DNA of 64,000 nucleotides from Saccharomonospora cyanea NA-134 (GCF_000244975.1 NZ_CM001440.1:3208325-3272324); one strand, 5' to 3'. Counted from the stretch's first letter, positions 41,001-50,056 are shown. Translations and numbers: made by a program. Notes: generated by a model from the sequence alone, not told the origin.

Positions 41001-41294
41001 GGTGTCGTGCGTGCCCGACAACATGATCTGGCCGGCCAGTTTCACCGCCCTGGCCACAGCGCTGTCCGCCCCGGTCACGTCCGGCAGCGTGTCGTCCGCA
41101 CGCGCGGGCCGGGGTTCGAGCTGGCGCAGCAGTGACCCGAGCTCACCACCGAGCCGGTTGACGGCCGCCCCGATCACCCGGGGATCGGGGCCCGTGTCGG
41201 GTGACGTCGTGTCCGGCCGTAGCGCGGCGATGACCACCGCCGCGAGTTGCCGCGCCACGTGCTCCGCGAGGTCCCCGGTGTCGCCTGTCGTCAT
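40989..41294 (-). CDS. Small hypothetical protein downstream of the DevS-like kinase
   Basis: A 101-residue protein with no family I recognise. It is mostly helical (LAEHVARQLAAVVIAALR, VIGAAVNRLGGELGSLLRQL), soluble, and has no signal or Cys. A strong GGGAGGG site precedes the ATG at 41294. It lies 77 nt after the kinase gene on the same strand and may belong to that transcript. Confidence 0.6.
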   Translation of the reverse strand: MTTGDTGDLAEHVARQLAAVVIAALRPDTTSPDTGPDPRVIGAAVNRLGGELGSLLRQLEPRPARADDTLPDVTGADSAVARAVKLAGQIMLSGTHDTGPT

Positions 41295-41371
41295 GTTTCC
41301 CTCCCCCGACCGTTGGTCCAAAAGCGTCCTCTGTGTGTTCGGCACGGTGAAGAGTCGAAGGTCCTGGTTCC

Positions 41372-43048
41372 CTACGGCGGGGCGGTGTCGGCGTCCGGCA
41401 GCGGAACCGTCCAGACCAGCCGCACAGCGCCGCCGCTGGCGTGCACGTCCACCTCACCACCGTGGTCGTCGGCCCGGCGGCGGATCTCCTCGAGCCAGGG
41501 GCTCTGCGGGGGAACGTGACCCGCCCCCTCGACGTCGATGTCGACGGTCACCGCGTCACCGACGTTGACGTCGAGCACGATCTCCGGCGTGCTGCCACGG
41601 TCGGTGGCCTGCCGGGCGAGCTGCCCGATGCCCTGCCGGGCCACGGCCTCGATGTCACGACCGAGCCGCTCGGGCACGAGAGTGTCGAGCGCTCCTCCGA
41701 TGCGGACCGAAGGCACCTCCGCACCGTCCGGCGGACTCGACGCGATGTCGAGCAGCCTGCGCCGCAGACTGTCGTTTCCCGACGTGCCCAGGGAGTGCAG
41801 GTTGAAGATCGACGTGCGGATCTCCCGTACCGTCTGGTCGAGCCGCTGCACGGCGTCACGGACACGTTCGGCCGCGTAGGGGTCGCGCAGGTCCCTGAGC
41901 ACGCCCTGCAGGCTCATGCCGACGGCGAACAGGCGCTGGATGACATGGTCGTGCAGGTCCTGCGCGATACGGTCCCGGTCGGCGAGCAGCGCGATGGTGC
42001 GCTCGCCCTCCTGCTTGTCGGCGAACCGCAGAGCCACCGTGGCCTGCGTGGCGAACGAGGTCACCAGCGACCTCTCGCGGCGGGAGAATCCGGTGGCGTC
42101 GCGGCCCCGCAGCGCCAACAGCACTCCCTTGACACCTTCGGCGCTGCGCAGCGGGGCCACCACCGCGGGCCCGAACGCCGTGGTGAACGATGTGGGCAGG
42201 GGTGTGTCCGCGCGGCGGAGGTCGTCGAGAACCGTCGGTTCGACGGTGCGCAGCACGTCGGTGAGCACACCACCCGCCGCGATCAGCTCACCCACCGCGA
42301 GCCGGGACACCGGTCCGGAGACCGCGCCGACGGACAACGCGCCGCCACCCTCGTCGAGCAGGACCACGGTCGCGTCGGCCCCGGACAACTCCCCGGCCAC
42401 CTCGGCGAGACGCCGCAGCGACCGGTCGGGGGACGCACCGGCGAGCAGTTCCGCGTTCACCGCGGCCACGGCTTCCAGCCACCGGCCACGCACCCGGGTC
42501 TGCTCGAAGAGCCGGGCGTTCTCCACCGCCACCCCGGCCGAGGCCGCGAGCGACCGCAGCACGATCTCGTCGTCCGCGCTGAACTCGCCACCGCCGCGCT
42601 TGTTGTTGACGTACAGAGTGCCGACCGTCTCCTCCCGCACCCGTACGGGCACGGCGAGCGCCGTCCGCGACTCGGGGGCGCGGGCGTGCGGCACCTCCAC
42701 CACGGTGTCGGTGTCGGTGTCGGTGTCGTGGTCGAGGTCCACGGAGACCCGTTCCGGAGGGCCGCCCTCCGAGTTGAGCACCGTCAGCATGCCGCAGCGC
42801 GCGTCCACCAGGTCGAGCGCGGCCCGCACGGTGCGCCGCAACGTGGTGTCGAACTCGAGCTGACCGCTGACCGCGAGCACCGCGTCGAGCAGCGACTGCA
42901 GGCGGTCGCTCGTGCGCGAGATCTCGGTGAGCCGGGTCTGCACTCCGGCGAGGAGCTCGTCCAGCCTGAGCCCGGCCAACCGCCCGGTGGCCGACGTGGA
43001 CCGCAGCGTGTCCGGCTCCCGGCCTCCCGATTCGGCGCTACTCGGCAT
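41372..43048 (-). CDS. DevS/DosS-like GAF sensor with degenerate ATPase domain
   Basis: A 558-residue protein built like DevS: two GAF domains (about 60-190 and 205-350), then a HisKA_3 helix with phospho-His in RDRIAQDLHDHVIQRLFAVG, then an HATPase-like domain. The N-box reads RQGIGQLARQA (family E-x-x-x-N lost) and the G1 box VEGAGHV (Asp lost), so ATP binding is unlikely. The first GAF is about 25 residues shorter than that of DevS in the heme-pocket region, with a (DT)4 run there instead. No response regulator is adjacent. It is downstream of the DUF1876 gene on the same strand. The ATG at 43048 lacks a good Shine-Dalgarno site. Confidence 0.88.
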   Translation of the reverse strand: MPSSAESGGREPDTLRSTSATGRLAGLRLDELLAGVQTRLTEISRTSDRLQSLLDAVLAVSGQLEFDTTLRRTVRAALDLVDARCGMLTVLNSEGGPPERVSVDLDHDTDTDTDTVVEVPHARAPESRTALAVPVRVREETVGTLYVNNKRGGGEFSADDEIVLRSLAASAGVAVENARLFEQTRVRGRWLEAVAAVNAELLAGASPDRSLRRLAEVAGELSGADATVVLLDEGGGALSVGAVSGPVSRLAVGELIAAGGVLTDVLRTVEPTVLDDLRRADTPLPTSFTTAFGPAVVAPLRSAEGVKGVLLALRGRDATGFSRRERSLVTSFATQATVALRFADKQEGERTIALLADRDRIAQDLHDHVIQRLFAVGMSLQGVLRDLRDPYAAERVRDAVQRLDQTVREIRTSIFNLHSLGTSGNDSLRRRLLDIASSPPDGAEVPSVRIGGALDTLVPERLGRDIEAVARQGIGQLARQATDRGSTPEIVLDVNVGDAVTVDIDVEGAGHVPPQSPWLEEIRRRADDHGGEVDVHASGGAVRLVWTVPLPDADTAPP

Positions 43049-43215
43049 AACGGGCGTGTACCCGGGCGGTCGGGCGTCAATCCGCTGGTCACGCAGGCCG
43101 CCTCGAATCGCCACAAGGGGCGACCACCGGGTCTGCGGTCCGGCACCCTGCCTCAGATCCTGTTCTGCGATCCCTCAGCTACCTGCGCGCGGAGAAGGGT
43201 CAGCAGAACAGACTC

Positions 43216-43485
43216 TCAGCGGACGAGATGCGCGGGCTGGTGCGTCACCGACTCGATGTCGGTCACCGTGGCCTCGAGCAACTGGTGCGACAGCTCGGCC
43301 AGCGCCCTCGCGACCGCGAGCTCGTCCCCGATGGAGGGGACGTCGGTGTCGCGCGGGTTCCGTCTGGCCACACCGGCTCCCGTGAGGGCGGTGCCGTCGT
43401 CCTTCCGCAGCAGCGCCTCGGCACGGGTCTGCCCGTCCCGTTCGTCTATGACGATGTTCATCGTCCATGTCGTCGTGTGTTCCAT
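43216..43485 (-). CDS. DUF1876 (Rv1738-like) protein
   Basis: An 89-residue dsRBD-like-fold protein of the DUF1876 family. Its best known member, Rv1738 of Mycobacterium tuberculosis, is among the strongest DosR-induced dormancy genes and resembles ribosome-hibernation factors. The core TWTMNIVIDERDGQTRAEALL and the C-terminal helix LAELSHQLLEATVTDIE fit. A DosR-type box lies 50 nt upstream. The DevS-like gene follows 167 nt downstream on the same strand. The ATG at 43485 starts MEHTTT. Confidence 0.88.
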   Translation of the reverse strand: MEHTTTWTMNIVIDERDGQTRAEALLRKDDGTALTGAGVARRNPRDTDVPSIGDELAVARALAELSHQLLEATVTDIESVTHQPAHLVR

Positions 43486-43534
43486 GTCGATCGCCTCTCG
43501 CGTCGAGTGTCGCCCGCGCCCGGCCCGCCGGGGA

Positions 43535-43551
43535 GGGGCTTTCGTCCCGAA
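43535..43551 (-). promoter_or_regulatory. DosR/DevR-type box upstream of the DUF1876 gene
   Basis: Plus-strand GGGGCTTTCGTCCCGAA reads on the gene's strand as TTC-GGGACGAAAGCCCC. That matches 12 of 14 core positions of the DosR consensus TTSGGGACTWWAGTCCCSAA and the TTS flank. It sits 50-66 nt before the start of an Rv1738-like gene, a typical DosR target. Comparison was by hand. Confidence 0.6.
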
Positions 43552-43672
43552 CGCGGCGCGGACGAGCGGCCGCGGGATCCCGCCGTGAGTGGCGCGGGGC
43601 CGCACCGGGCAGCACGATGGCGGCAGGCAGGCGAGCACATCGCCCACGAGCGGCCCATGACCGGAGGACACG

Positions 43673-44008
43673 TTGAGCGAACACCCCACCGTGACAGCCG
43701 TCGACGCCCTGGCCGCCGAACTGCTTGACGAGGCCGAGAGCCACAGCGCGCGCCGTACCGCACGCACGCTCGTGTCGGGCAACTCGCTGCGGTCCACACT
43801 GATCGCGATGCTCACGGGCACCGAACTGGCCGAGCACGACTCACCGCAGGCCGGGACACTGCACGTGCTGGGCGGCAGCGTGCTGCTGCGCACACCGAGC
43901 AGGCAGTGGGAACTGGCGGAGGGCGACCTCGTGCCGCTGCCGCCGGAACGGCACTCGGTCTACGCGCTGACCGACGCGACGCTGCTGCTGACGGTGGCCC
44001 TGCACTGA
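43673..44008 (+). CDS. Cupin-domain protein
   Basis: A 111-residue small cupin. The barrel core is TELAEHDSPQAGTLHVLGGSVLL, then LAEGDLVPLPPERHSVYAL. The first cupin motif keeps one His of the usual H-x-H, and the second keeps its His (RHSV). Such proteins are sensors or metal-binding stress proteins. The start is a TTG at 43673 with GGAGGAC ideally spaced. It is divergent from the DUF1876 gene, so the DosR-type box could serve both. Confidence 0.82.
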   Translation: MSEHPTVTAVDALAAELLDEAESHSARRTARTLVSGNSLRSTLIAMLTGTELAEHDSPQAGTLHVLGGSVLLRTPSRQWELAEGDLVPLPPERHSVYALTDATLLLTVALH

Positions 44009-44033
44009 CCCACGGCGGTCATCCCCGCGCGGG

Positions 44034-44402
44034 TCAACAGTCACCGTCGAAGCAGAATCGCGACTCCGCCGCGTCCGTCTTCCGCACGCTGAGTGTCACC
44101 TCCCCACCCGGAGGGACGGTCTCACCGGCCCGCGGCGCCTGCCGCACCACGATCCAGTTGTCGCGGTTGAGCACGAACAGATGACCGTCGATCGGCACGG
44201 TGGTGACCTCGTCGATTCCGAGGGCCCGCAACGCCTTCACCCCGTCGCCGAGCACGACACCGTGCAGTGGTGGCATCGGCGCGGGGCGGGACGGCACGTG
44301 CTCGTCGAGGGCCACGTGCAGTGGCAGGCAGGCCCCCGAACCCAGGACGAGGATCGCGACAGCGACGACGAGAGAGTAGAACCTGCGGTGGATTGCGCGC
44401 AT
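44034..44402 (-). CDS. Small secreted or membrane-anchored PASTA-domain protein
   Basis: A 122-residue protein with an N-terminal hydrophobic segment (FYSLVVAVAILVLGSGAC) and one PASTA repeat (VVLGDGVKALRALGIDEV to ETVPPGGEVTLSVRK). PASTA domains bind muropeptides in kinases and penicillin-binding proteins, but here there is no such partner domain. The cysteine at the end of the hydrophobic segment could be a lipid anchor, though the lipobox is poor. Two C-terminal cysteines (FCFDGDC) could form a disulfide. Confidence 0.82.
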   Translation of the reverse strand: MRAIHRRFYSLVVAVAILVLGSGACLPLHVALDEHVPSRPAPMPPLHGVVLGDGVKALRALGIDEVTTVPIDGHLFVLNRDNWIVVRQAPRAGETVPPGGEVTLSVRKTDAAESRFCFDGDC

Positions 44403-44469
44403 GACGTGACCTCCGACGAGGGAGGGGAAGGGGCACGTCCACCAGTGCGGCCCCGGGGGCCGGGGCCTG

Positions 44470-44496
44470 CCGGACCGTCCTTACCGGACAGTCCGG
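44470..44496 (-). terminator. Imperfect 11-bp hairpin after the aldehyde dehydrogenase gene
   Basis: CCGGACCGTCC (44470-44480) and GGACAGTCCGG (44486-44496) pair at 10 of 11 positions around 5 nt. The hairpin starts 55 nt past the ALDH stop codon and 67 nt before the PASTA start, both minus strand. It could instead be an operator for the PASTA gene. Confidence 0.55.
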
Positions 44497-44551
44497 CCGT
44501 TCCACACCCTCATGGTGTCACGCTTCACCCCGCCGTGTCACCGCCCTTTCG

Positions 44552-46021
44552 TCAGCGCGCGAACCAGCGTTGCGGTTCGGGGGCCGTGTTCTCGTAGATG
44601 TGCTTGGCCTCCTGGTACTCCGCGAGCCCGGCGTGGCCGAGCTCCCGGCCGACGCCGGAGCGCTTGTACCCGCCCCACTCCGCCTGCGGCAGGTACGGGC
44701 CGAAGTCGTTGATCCACACGGTTCCGTGCCGCAGGGCACGGGCCACGTACTCGGCCCTGCGCGCCTCGGCCGTCCACACGGCCGCCGCCAGGCCGTACGT
44801 GGTGTCGTTACCGATCCGCACCGCGTCCTCGACCTCGGAGAACCGCTCGACCGTCAGGATCGGCCCGAAGGTCTCCTCCTGCACCACCCGCATGCCTCCG
44901 TGGCAGTCGTCGAACACGGTGGGCAGGTAGAAGAATCCCCTCCCGAGCTTGGGATCGTCGGGCCTGCGTCCGCCCGTCAGCAGGCGCGCGCCCTCCTCGA
45001 CTCCGACACTCACGTACCGCTCGACCTTCGCACGGTGTTCCTCCGACACCAGTGGTCCGCTCTCGGTGTCGGGATCGAGTCCGTTGCCCAACCTGATGCG
45101 CTCGGCACGCTCGGTGAGTTCCGCGACGAACCGCTCGTGCAACGAATCCTCCACCACCAACCGGGTCCCGGCCGAGCACACCTGACCGGCGTGGAAGAAC
45201 ACCGCGATGAGGGCGTAGTCGATGGCGGCCTCGAAATCGGCGTCGGCGAACACGATGTTGGGGTTCTTGCCGCCGAGTTCGAGCGCCACCTTCTTCACCG
45301 TTCCCGCCGCCGACGCCATGATCGCGCGGCCGGTGGCCAGGCCGCCCGTGAACGACACGAGGTCCACCTGCGGATGCTCCACGAGCGTCGAGCCCACCGG
45401 GTCCCCCGCACCCAGCACGAGGTTGACGACACCGGCGGGCGCACCCGCCTCCTCGATCAGCTCCACCATCTTGACGGTGGTCAGCGGTGTCGTCTCGCTG
45501 GGTTTGAGCACCATCGTGTTGCCCGCCGCCAGCGCGGGCGCCACCTTCCACGCCATCTGCAACAGCGGGTAGTTCCACGGCGCGATCAGCGCGCACACCC
45601 CCACCGGTTCGAACACCACCCGGCTCCGCACCGCCGGGTTGCCCGCGTCGACGAGCCTGCCGGGGTCGGACTCCGCCTGGGTGGCGTAGTACTCGAAGAC
45701 CGAGGTCACGTCGTCGACGTCGATGCCTCCCTCCACCAGCGTCTTGCCGGTGTCGAGGGTCTCCGTCCTGGCGATCTCGGCTCGGTCCCGCTGCAACAGC
45801 TCCGCGATGCGACGCAGCAGGCGCGAGCGGCGCCGGGCCGTCCAGTCTCGCCACTCACCACCGTCGAAAGCCTTCCTCGCGGCCAGCACGGCGGCTTCCG
45901 CGTCGGTGGCGCCGGCCTCCGCCACGGTGCTCACCACCGACTGGTCGTACGGGTTGAGGACGTCCCGAGTGGCTTCCGCCGAGGCGGGCACCCAGCGGCC
46001 GTCGATGAACAGAGTGGACAT
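44552..46021 (-). CDS. Betaine-aldehyde-type aldehyde dehydrogenase
   Basis: A 489-residue NAD-dependent aldehyde dehydrogenase. The catalytic Cys is in FFHAGQVCSAGTRL and the general-base Glu in ALELGGKNPNIVF. The cofactor strand is in ALIAPWNYPLLQMAWK. The C-terminus reads EWGGYKRSGVGRELG. The sequence type matches betaine aldehyde dehydrogenases, and it faces a BCCT choline/betaine transporter, so conversion of betaine aldehyde to glycine betaine is likely. Related aminoaldehydes are possible. The start is the ATG at 46021 (MSTLFIDGRW). Confidence 0.92.
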   Translation of the reverse strand: MSTLFIDGRWVPASAEATRDVLNPYDQSVVSTVAEAGATDAEAAVLAARKAFDGGEWRDWTARRRSRLLRRIAELLQRDRAEIARTETLDTGKTLVEGGIDVDDVTSVFEYYATQAESDPGRLVDAGNPAVRSRVVFEPVGVCALIAPWNYPLLQMAWKVAPALAAGNTMVLKPSETTPLTTVKMVELIEEAGAPAGVVNLVLGAGDPVGSTLVEHPQVDLVSFTGGLATGRAIMASAAGTVKKVALELGGKNPNIVFADADFEAAIDYALIAVFFHAGQVCSAGTRLVVEDSLHERFVAELTERAERIRLGNGLDPDTESGPLVSEEHRAKVERYVSVGVEEGARLLTGGRRPDDPKLGRGFFYLPTVFDDCHGGMRVVQEETFGPILTVERFSEVEDAVRIGNDTTYGLAAAVWTAEARRAEYVARALRHGTVWINDFGPYLPQAEWGGYKRSGVGRELGHAGLAEYQEAKHIYENTAPEPQRWFAR

Positions 46022-46208
46022 GAGGGGACCCTTCCGAGGAGTTCGCCGTAGCCAGCACGGTGCCGTCGGCCTCGCTAACGTTGGAAACGTGCCCTGAAGC
46101 ACCCTCACCGCAAACATGGAGGCCGTCACCCGCGCCCGTCGTAGCGTGAGAGCACAAGCACGAGAGCACGGTGGAGGCGGCCGGTCCCCGATCGAGCCGG
46201 GAGCGGCC

Positions 46209-48338
46209 TTGGCGACCACCGACGACAACAGGAACCCTCCGAGGCCGTCCACGCCGGACATCGGCGGGACAGGGGAACACGGGCTCAAACGACTCGTCTT
46301 CATCGGGTCGGCAACACTCATCGTGGCGTTGTCGGTCTGGGCCATCCTGACTCCCACCGGAGCGTCGAACGCCATCGGCAGCGCCGTCGCGTGGATCTCG
46401 TCGAGCTTCGGCTGGTACTACTTCCTCGCCGCCACTCTGTACCTGGTGTTCGTCGTCTACGTAGCGCTGTCCCGCTACGGCAGGGTGAAACTCGGCCCGC
46501 AACACTCGACGCCCGACTACGGCGTGTTCTCGTGGGCCGCCATGCTGTTCGCGGCGGGGATCGGTATCGATCTCATGTTCTTCTCCGTGGCGGGCCCGGT
46601 GAGTCACTACCTCGCCCCGCCGGAAGGGCCGGGACAGACCGTCGAGGCCGCCCGCCAGGCGGTCGTGTGGACGTTGTTCCACTACGGCATCACGGGGTGG
46701 GCCATGTACGCGCTGATGGGTATGGCGCTCGGCTACTTCGCGTTCCGTTACCGGCTGCCCCTGGCGATCCGCTCGGCGCTGTACCCGATCATCGGCAGGC
46801 GCATCCACGGCAGGTTCGGCGACACCGTGGACCTCGCGGCCGTCATCGGCACGATCTTCGGTATCTCCGTGTCACTCGGCATCGGCGTGGTGCAGCTCAA
46901 CTACGGCCTGCGGTTCATGTTCGGCATCCCGGAGGGAGTCGCCGCCCAGCTCGGGCTGGTGGCGCTCGCCGTGCTCATGGCCACCCTCTCCGCGGTGTCG
47001 GGTGTGGACAAGGGCATCCGCAGGCTGTCGCAGCTCAACATCATCCTCGCCGCGCTGCTGATGCTGTACGTCCTCGTGCTGGAGAGCCCCGCGCGGCTGT
47101 TGAACACGCTGATCCTCAACATCGGCGACTACGTCAGCCGCTTCCCCTCGATGACACTCAACACGTTCGCCTACGACCAGCCGGTGGAGTGGCTGAACGA
47201 CTGGACCCTGTTCTTCTGGGCGTGGTGGGTCGCCTGGGCGCCGTTCGTCGGGCTGTTCCTGGCCCGGATCTCGCGCGGGCGGACCATCCGGCAGTTCGTG
47301 GCGGCCACCCTCGTCGTGCCGTTCCTGTTCACCCTCACGTTCCTGTCGGTGCTGGGAAACAGCGCCATCAGCGTCGTCCGGCGGGGCAACGCCGCGTTCG
47401 GCGAGACCGCGATGAACGCCCCGGAGCAGGGTTTCTACGGGCTGCTCGCCCAGTACCCGGGAGTCACGTTCAGCGCGGGCCTCGCCACCGTCGTGGGGCT
47501 GCTGCTGTACGTGACGTCGGCGGACTCCGGGGCTCTCGTGATGGCCAACCTGAGTTCCCGCCTGCCGACTCCGGTCACGGACGCGAAGCCGTGGTTGCGC
47601 ATCTTCTGGGCGCTCGCCACCGGACTGCTCACCATGGCCATGCTCATCGTCGGAGGCGTGGACGCGCTCACCAGCGCCACCATCATCATGGGCCTGCCGT
47701 TCTCCCTGGTGATGTTTTTGATCATCTGGGGCCTGTACCGGGCGTTACGAGTGGAACGCTTCCGCGAGGAGGCTCTGCGCACCACACTGCCGTCGTCGCT
47801 GTCCGTGCGCACCACCACCTCGCCCGGGCAGGCACCCGGAACGTGGCGCCACCGGCTGGCTCGGGCGCTCAGCTACCCCGGCACGCGGGCGGCGACGCAC
47901 TTCGTCGACGACGTGTGCCGCCCCGCGTTGCACGAGGTGGCGGAGGAACTGCGGGATCAGGGCGTGCCCGCCACCGTCAGTGAGGAGACCGACCCGGACA
48001 GCAAGCTGCCCCACCTGACCCTGCGCGTTCCGATGGGAGCCGAACAGCACTTCGGCTACCGGCTCCGTCCGGTGGAGCGCCCCACTCCCTCCTTCGCCAT
48101 GCGGTCGGTGGCCGGATACGACACCTACTGGCGGGTGGAGGTCCACCTGCCGGAAGGCGGTCAGGACTACGACGTCATGGGATACACGCGCGACCAACTC
48201 ATCGGAGACGTCCTCGACCAGTACGAGCGCCACCTCGAGTTCCTGCGCCTGCACCGCGAGACCGAGGCACGTCACGTGCTTCCCGACCACACGCCGGGCC
48301 CACGCGACGAGCCGACAGCGGGCGGCGAGGACCGCTGA
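46209..48338 (+). CDS. BCCT family choline/betaine transporter
   Basis: A 709-residue (from the TTG) secondary transporter with about 12 hydrophobic segments. The Trp-rich BCCT signature is WTLFFWAWWVAWAPFVGLF. A long cytoplasmic C-terminal domain (about 540-709, with a BetT-like osmosensing region) is present, as in high-affinity choline transporters. The start is uncertain: the TTG at 46209 has GGGAG upstream, while an ATG at 46116 would add 31 low-complexity residues without a site. Divergent from the ALDH. Probably Na+ or H+ driven choline uptake; the exact ion is not readable. Confidence 0.92.
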   Translation: MATTDDNRNPPRPSTPDIGGTGEHGLKRLVFIGSATLIVALSVWAILTPTGASNAIGSAVAWISSSFGWYYFLAATLYLVFVVYVALSRYGRVKLGPQHSTPDYGVFSWAAMLFAAGIGIDLMFFSVAGPVSHYLAPPEGPGQTVEAARQAVVWTLFHYGITGWAMYALMGMALGYFAFRYRLPLAIRSALYPIIGRRIHGRFGDTVDLAAVIGTIFGISVSLGIGVVQLNYGLRFMFGIPEGVAAQLGLVALAVLMATLSAVSGVDKGIRRLSQLNIILAALLMLYVLVLESPARLLNTLILNIGDYVSRFPSMTLNTFAYDQPVEWLNDWTLFFWAWWVAWAPFVGLFLARISRGRTIRQFVAATLVVPFLFTLTFLSVLGNSAISVVRRGNAAFGETAMNAPEQGFYGLLAQYPGVTFSAGLATVVGLLLYVTSADSGALVMANLSSRLPTPVTDAKPWLRIFWALATGLLTMAMLIVGGVDALTSATIIMGLPFSLVMFLIIWGLYRALRVERFREEALRTTLPSSLSVRTTTSPGQAPGTWRHRLARALSYPGTRAATHFVDDVCRPALHEVAEELRDQGVPATVSEETDPDSKLPHLTLRVPMGAEQHFGYRLRPVERPTPSFAMRSVAGYDTYWRVEVHLPEGGQDYDVMGYTRDQLIGDVLDQYERHLEFLRLHRETEARHVLPDHTPGPRDEPTAGGEDR

Positions 48339-48351
48339 CCGCGACGTCTCC

Positions 48352-49917
48352 TCACCCCGCGGCGGCCAGGGCGATCACGAGCGCGAGCCGGGTCTTCGGA
48401 TCGTCCAGTTCCAACCGCACCAGCTCACCCATCCTGCGCATGCGGTAGCGAACCGTGTTGGGGTGCACGCCCAGAGCGGCCGAGGCCGCGCCCAGATCAC
48501 CTTGCGCCTCCAACCAGGCCCGCAGGGTCGGCACGTAGTGGGTGTTGTGCCTGGCGTCGTGACGGGCCAGTTCCACGATCGGCCCGCGCCGGGGCCGCCT
48601 GCCCGACTCGGCGGCCGTGCGGAGCCGTTGGAGCAGGATCTCCGACCAGGCGGCGTCGTAGTCCACCGGCTCACCGCCCGGACGGGTGACGTGCAGTGCG
48701 AGACACTCGTCGGCCTCCTGCCTCCCCGCCGGCAGCTGCGTCACCTCGCACACGCCTCCGATCCCCGCCGCCACCGTCACGTGGTCGGGCAGGTCGCGCA
48801 CCAGCTCGGCGATCCACGCCCTCGCCGGAGCCGGGTCGTCCCCGCACGGCAGCACCGTGTAGACGGTGTTGCCGAACAGCGTGCTGCGGCCGGGACGCGA
48901 CCACCCGAATCCCGTGGTGGCCCGGTCGTAGGCGAGCAGCACGGCGGCGTGCCGCTCGTCGTCGGCGTGCGCCTGCAGTGCCACCACCCGGAACGTCTCG
49001 GGTGGCAGGCCGAGCTTGCCGCACAGCGGGGCCGCGTCGGGGGTGCCCTCCAGCAACTGGATCACGAGTTCCGACTCCACCTGCCGTTCCAGGTCCGAGC
49101 TGACCCGCGACCGCAGCAGGTGCAGCGCGACCGCCTCGGCGCCGTCGCGGAGCGCGCGCAGCCGCCGCCCGGTGAGCGGTTCGTCGCAGGTGACCCACAC
49201 CGACCCGAGCAACTCCCTGCCCGCGCGCACACCCGCCACCATGCGTCCGCGTAACCCGTGCTCCGGCGAGGGCGCCACGAACAGCGGCTCCGACGAGGTC
49301 ACAAGGTGGCGGAACACGCCGCGCTCCTCGAACAGCCGCCGGACGGGCTCCGACACCCGCCTGCCGAGAATGGTGTCGAGACGTGCGGGGTCGGCGTCCT
49401 GTTGCAACGAGGAGTAGGCGACCACGCGCGACAACCGGTCCTCCACCGTGACCTGCCCGCCCACCGTGGTGGCGATCGCGTCGGCCAGCGCGAACAGGTC
49501 GCTCGGCCCACGGCCCACCTCGGTCTCACGGCCCTCCAGCACCAGCCCGTAGACGACGCCGCAGACCTGGCTCCACGCCACGGCCGAGTCCACGAGCAGA
49601 ACCGCGACCCCACACCGGGTGGCCGTCTCCACCGCCTCCCGCTCGACACCGGGTGAGGCTGTGGGCTCGGTGGGCTCGCGGGGCTCACGGGGGGCGTGCA
49701 CCAGCACCACGGTGGCCTGCGCGGTGACGGCCAGCTCCACCGCCCGCCGCGGGTCGCGCACACCCACCGCGAGCAGTACGTCACCGACCGGGACCTCCGA
49801 GGCGACCGGGTCGTGCACGACCACGCTGTGCAACTCGACGGCACGTGACGGCACCGCGGCCAGCGGGCGCACACCGTATCCGCCGAGGACGTTGATCAGC
49901 CGATCCAAAGTCACCAT
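48352..49917 (-). CDS. PucR family transcriptional regulator
   Basis: A 521-residue PucR-type regulator: N-terminal purine-catabolism-like domain (about 10-130), a middle GGDEF-like/CdaR region, and a C-terminal helix-turn-helix (LGVHPNTVRYRMRRMGELV). It is divergent from the DadA-like gene (139 bp apart) and convergent with the BCCT gene. It may control one or both in response to an amine or amino acid. A (PREPTEP)-like Pro/Glu run at about 77-90 comes from a short DNA repeat. Confidence 0.92.
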   Translation of the reverse strand: MVTLDRLINVLGGYGVRPLAAVPSRAVELHSVVVHDPVASEVPVGDVLLAVGVRDPRRAVELAVTAQATVVLVHAPREPREPTEPTASPGVEREAVETATRCGVAVLLVDSAVAWSQVCGVVYGLVLEGRETEVGRGPSDLFALADAIATTVGGQVTVEDRLSRVVAYSSLQQDADPARLDTILGRRVSEPVRRLFEERGVFRHLVTSSEPLFVAPSPEHGLRGRMVAGVRAGRELLGSVWVTCDEPLTGRRLRALRDGAEAVALHLLRSRVSSDLERQVESELVIQLLEGTPDAAPLCGKLGLPPETFRVVALQAHADDERHAAVLLAYDRATTGFGWSRPGRSTLFGNTVYTVLPCGDDPAPARAWIAELVRDLPDHVTVAAGIGGVCEVTQLPAGRQEADECLALHVTRPGGEPVDYDAAWSEILLQRLRTAAESGRRPRRGPIVELARHDARHNTHYVPTLRAWLEAQGDLGAASAALGVHPNTVRYRMRRMGELVRLELDDPKTRLALVIALAAAG

Positions 49918-50056
49918 TGCCGTGAGTGTCCCCCGTGGCCGTCCGCGAACAAAGGGCGTCGGCCAGATTGTGCCGATCCGACAAATGCATCACGCGTGTG
50001 GTCGGTCACCCTGGAAGTGCAACGACGCACAGCAGCCCACAAGGAGGCAGGCGGTC

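Noticed and set aside
41306-41330. DosR-like sequence before the 101-residue gene
   Set aside because: Only about 9 of 14 core positions match.
49918-50056. TTGT/ACAA arms in the PucR/DadA divergent region as PucR operator
   Set aside because: Four-base arms with mismatched centre are not distinguishable from chance.
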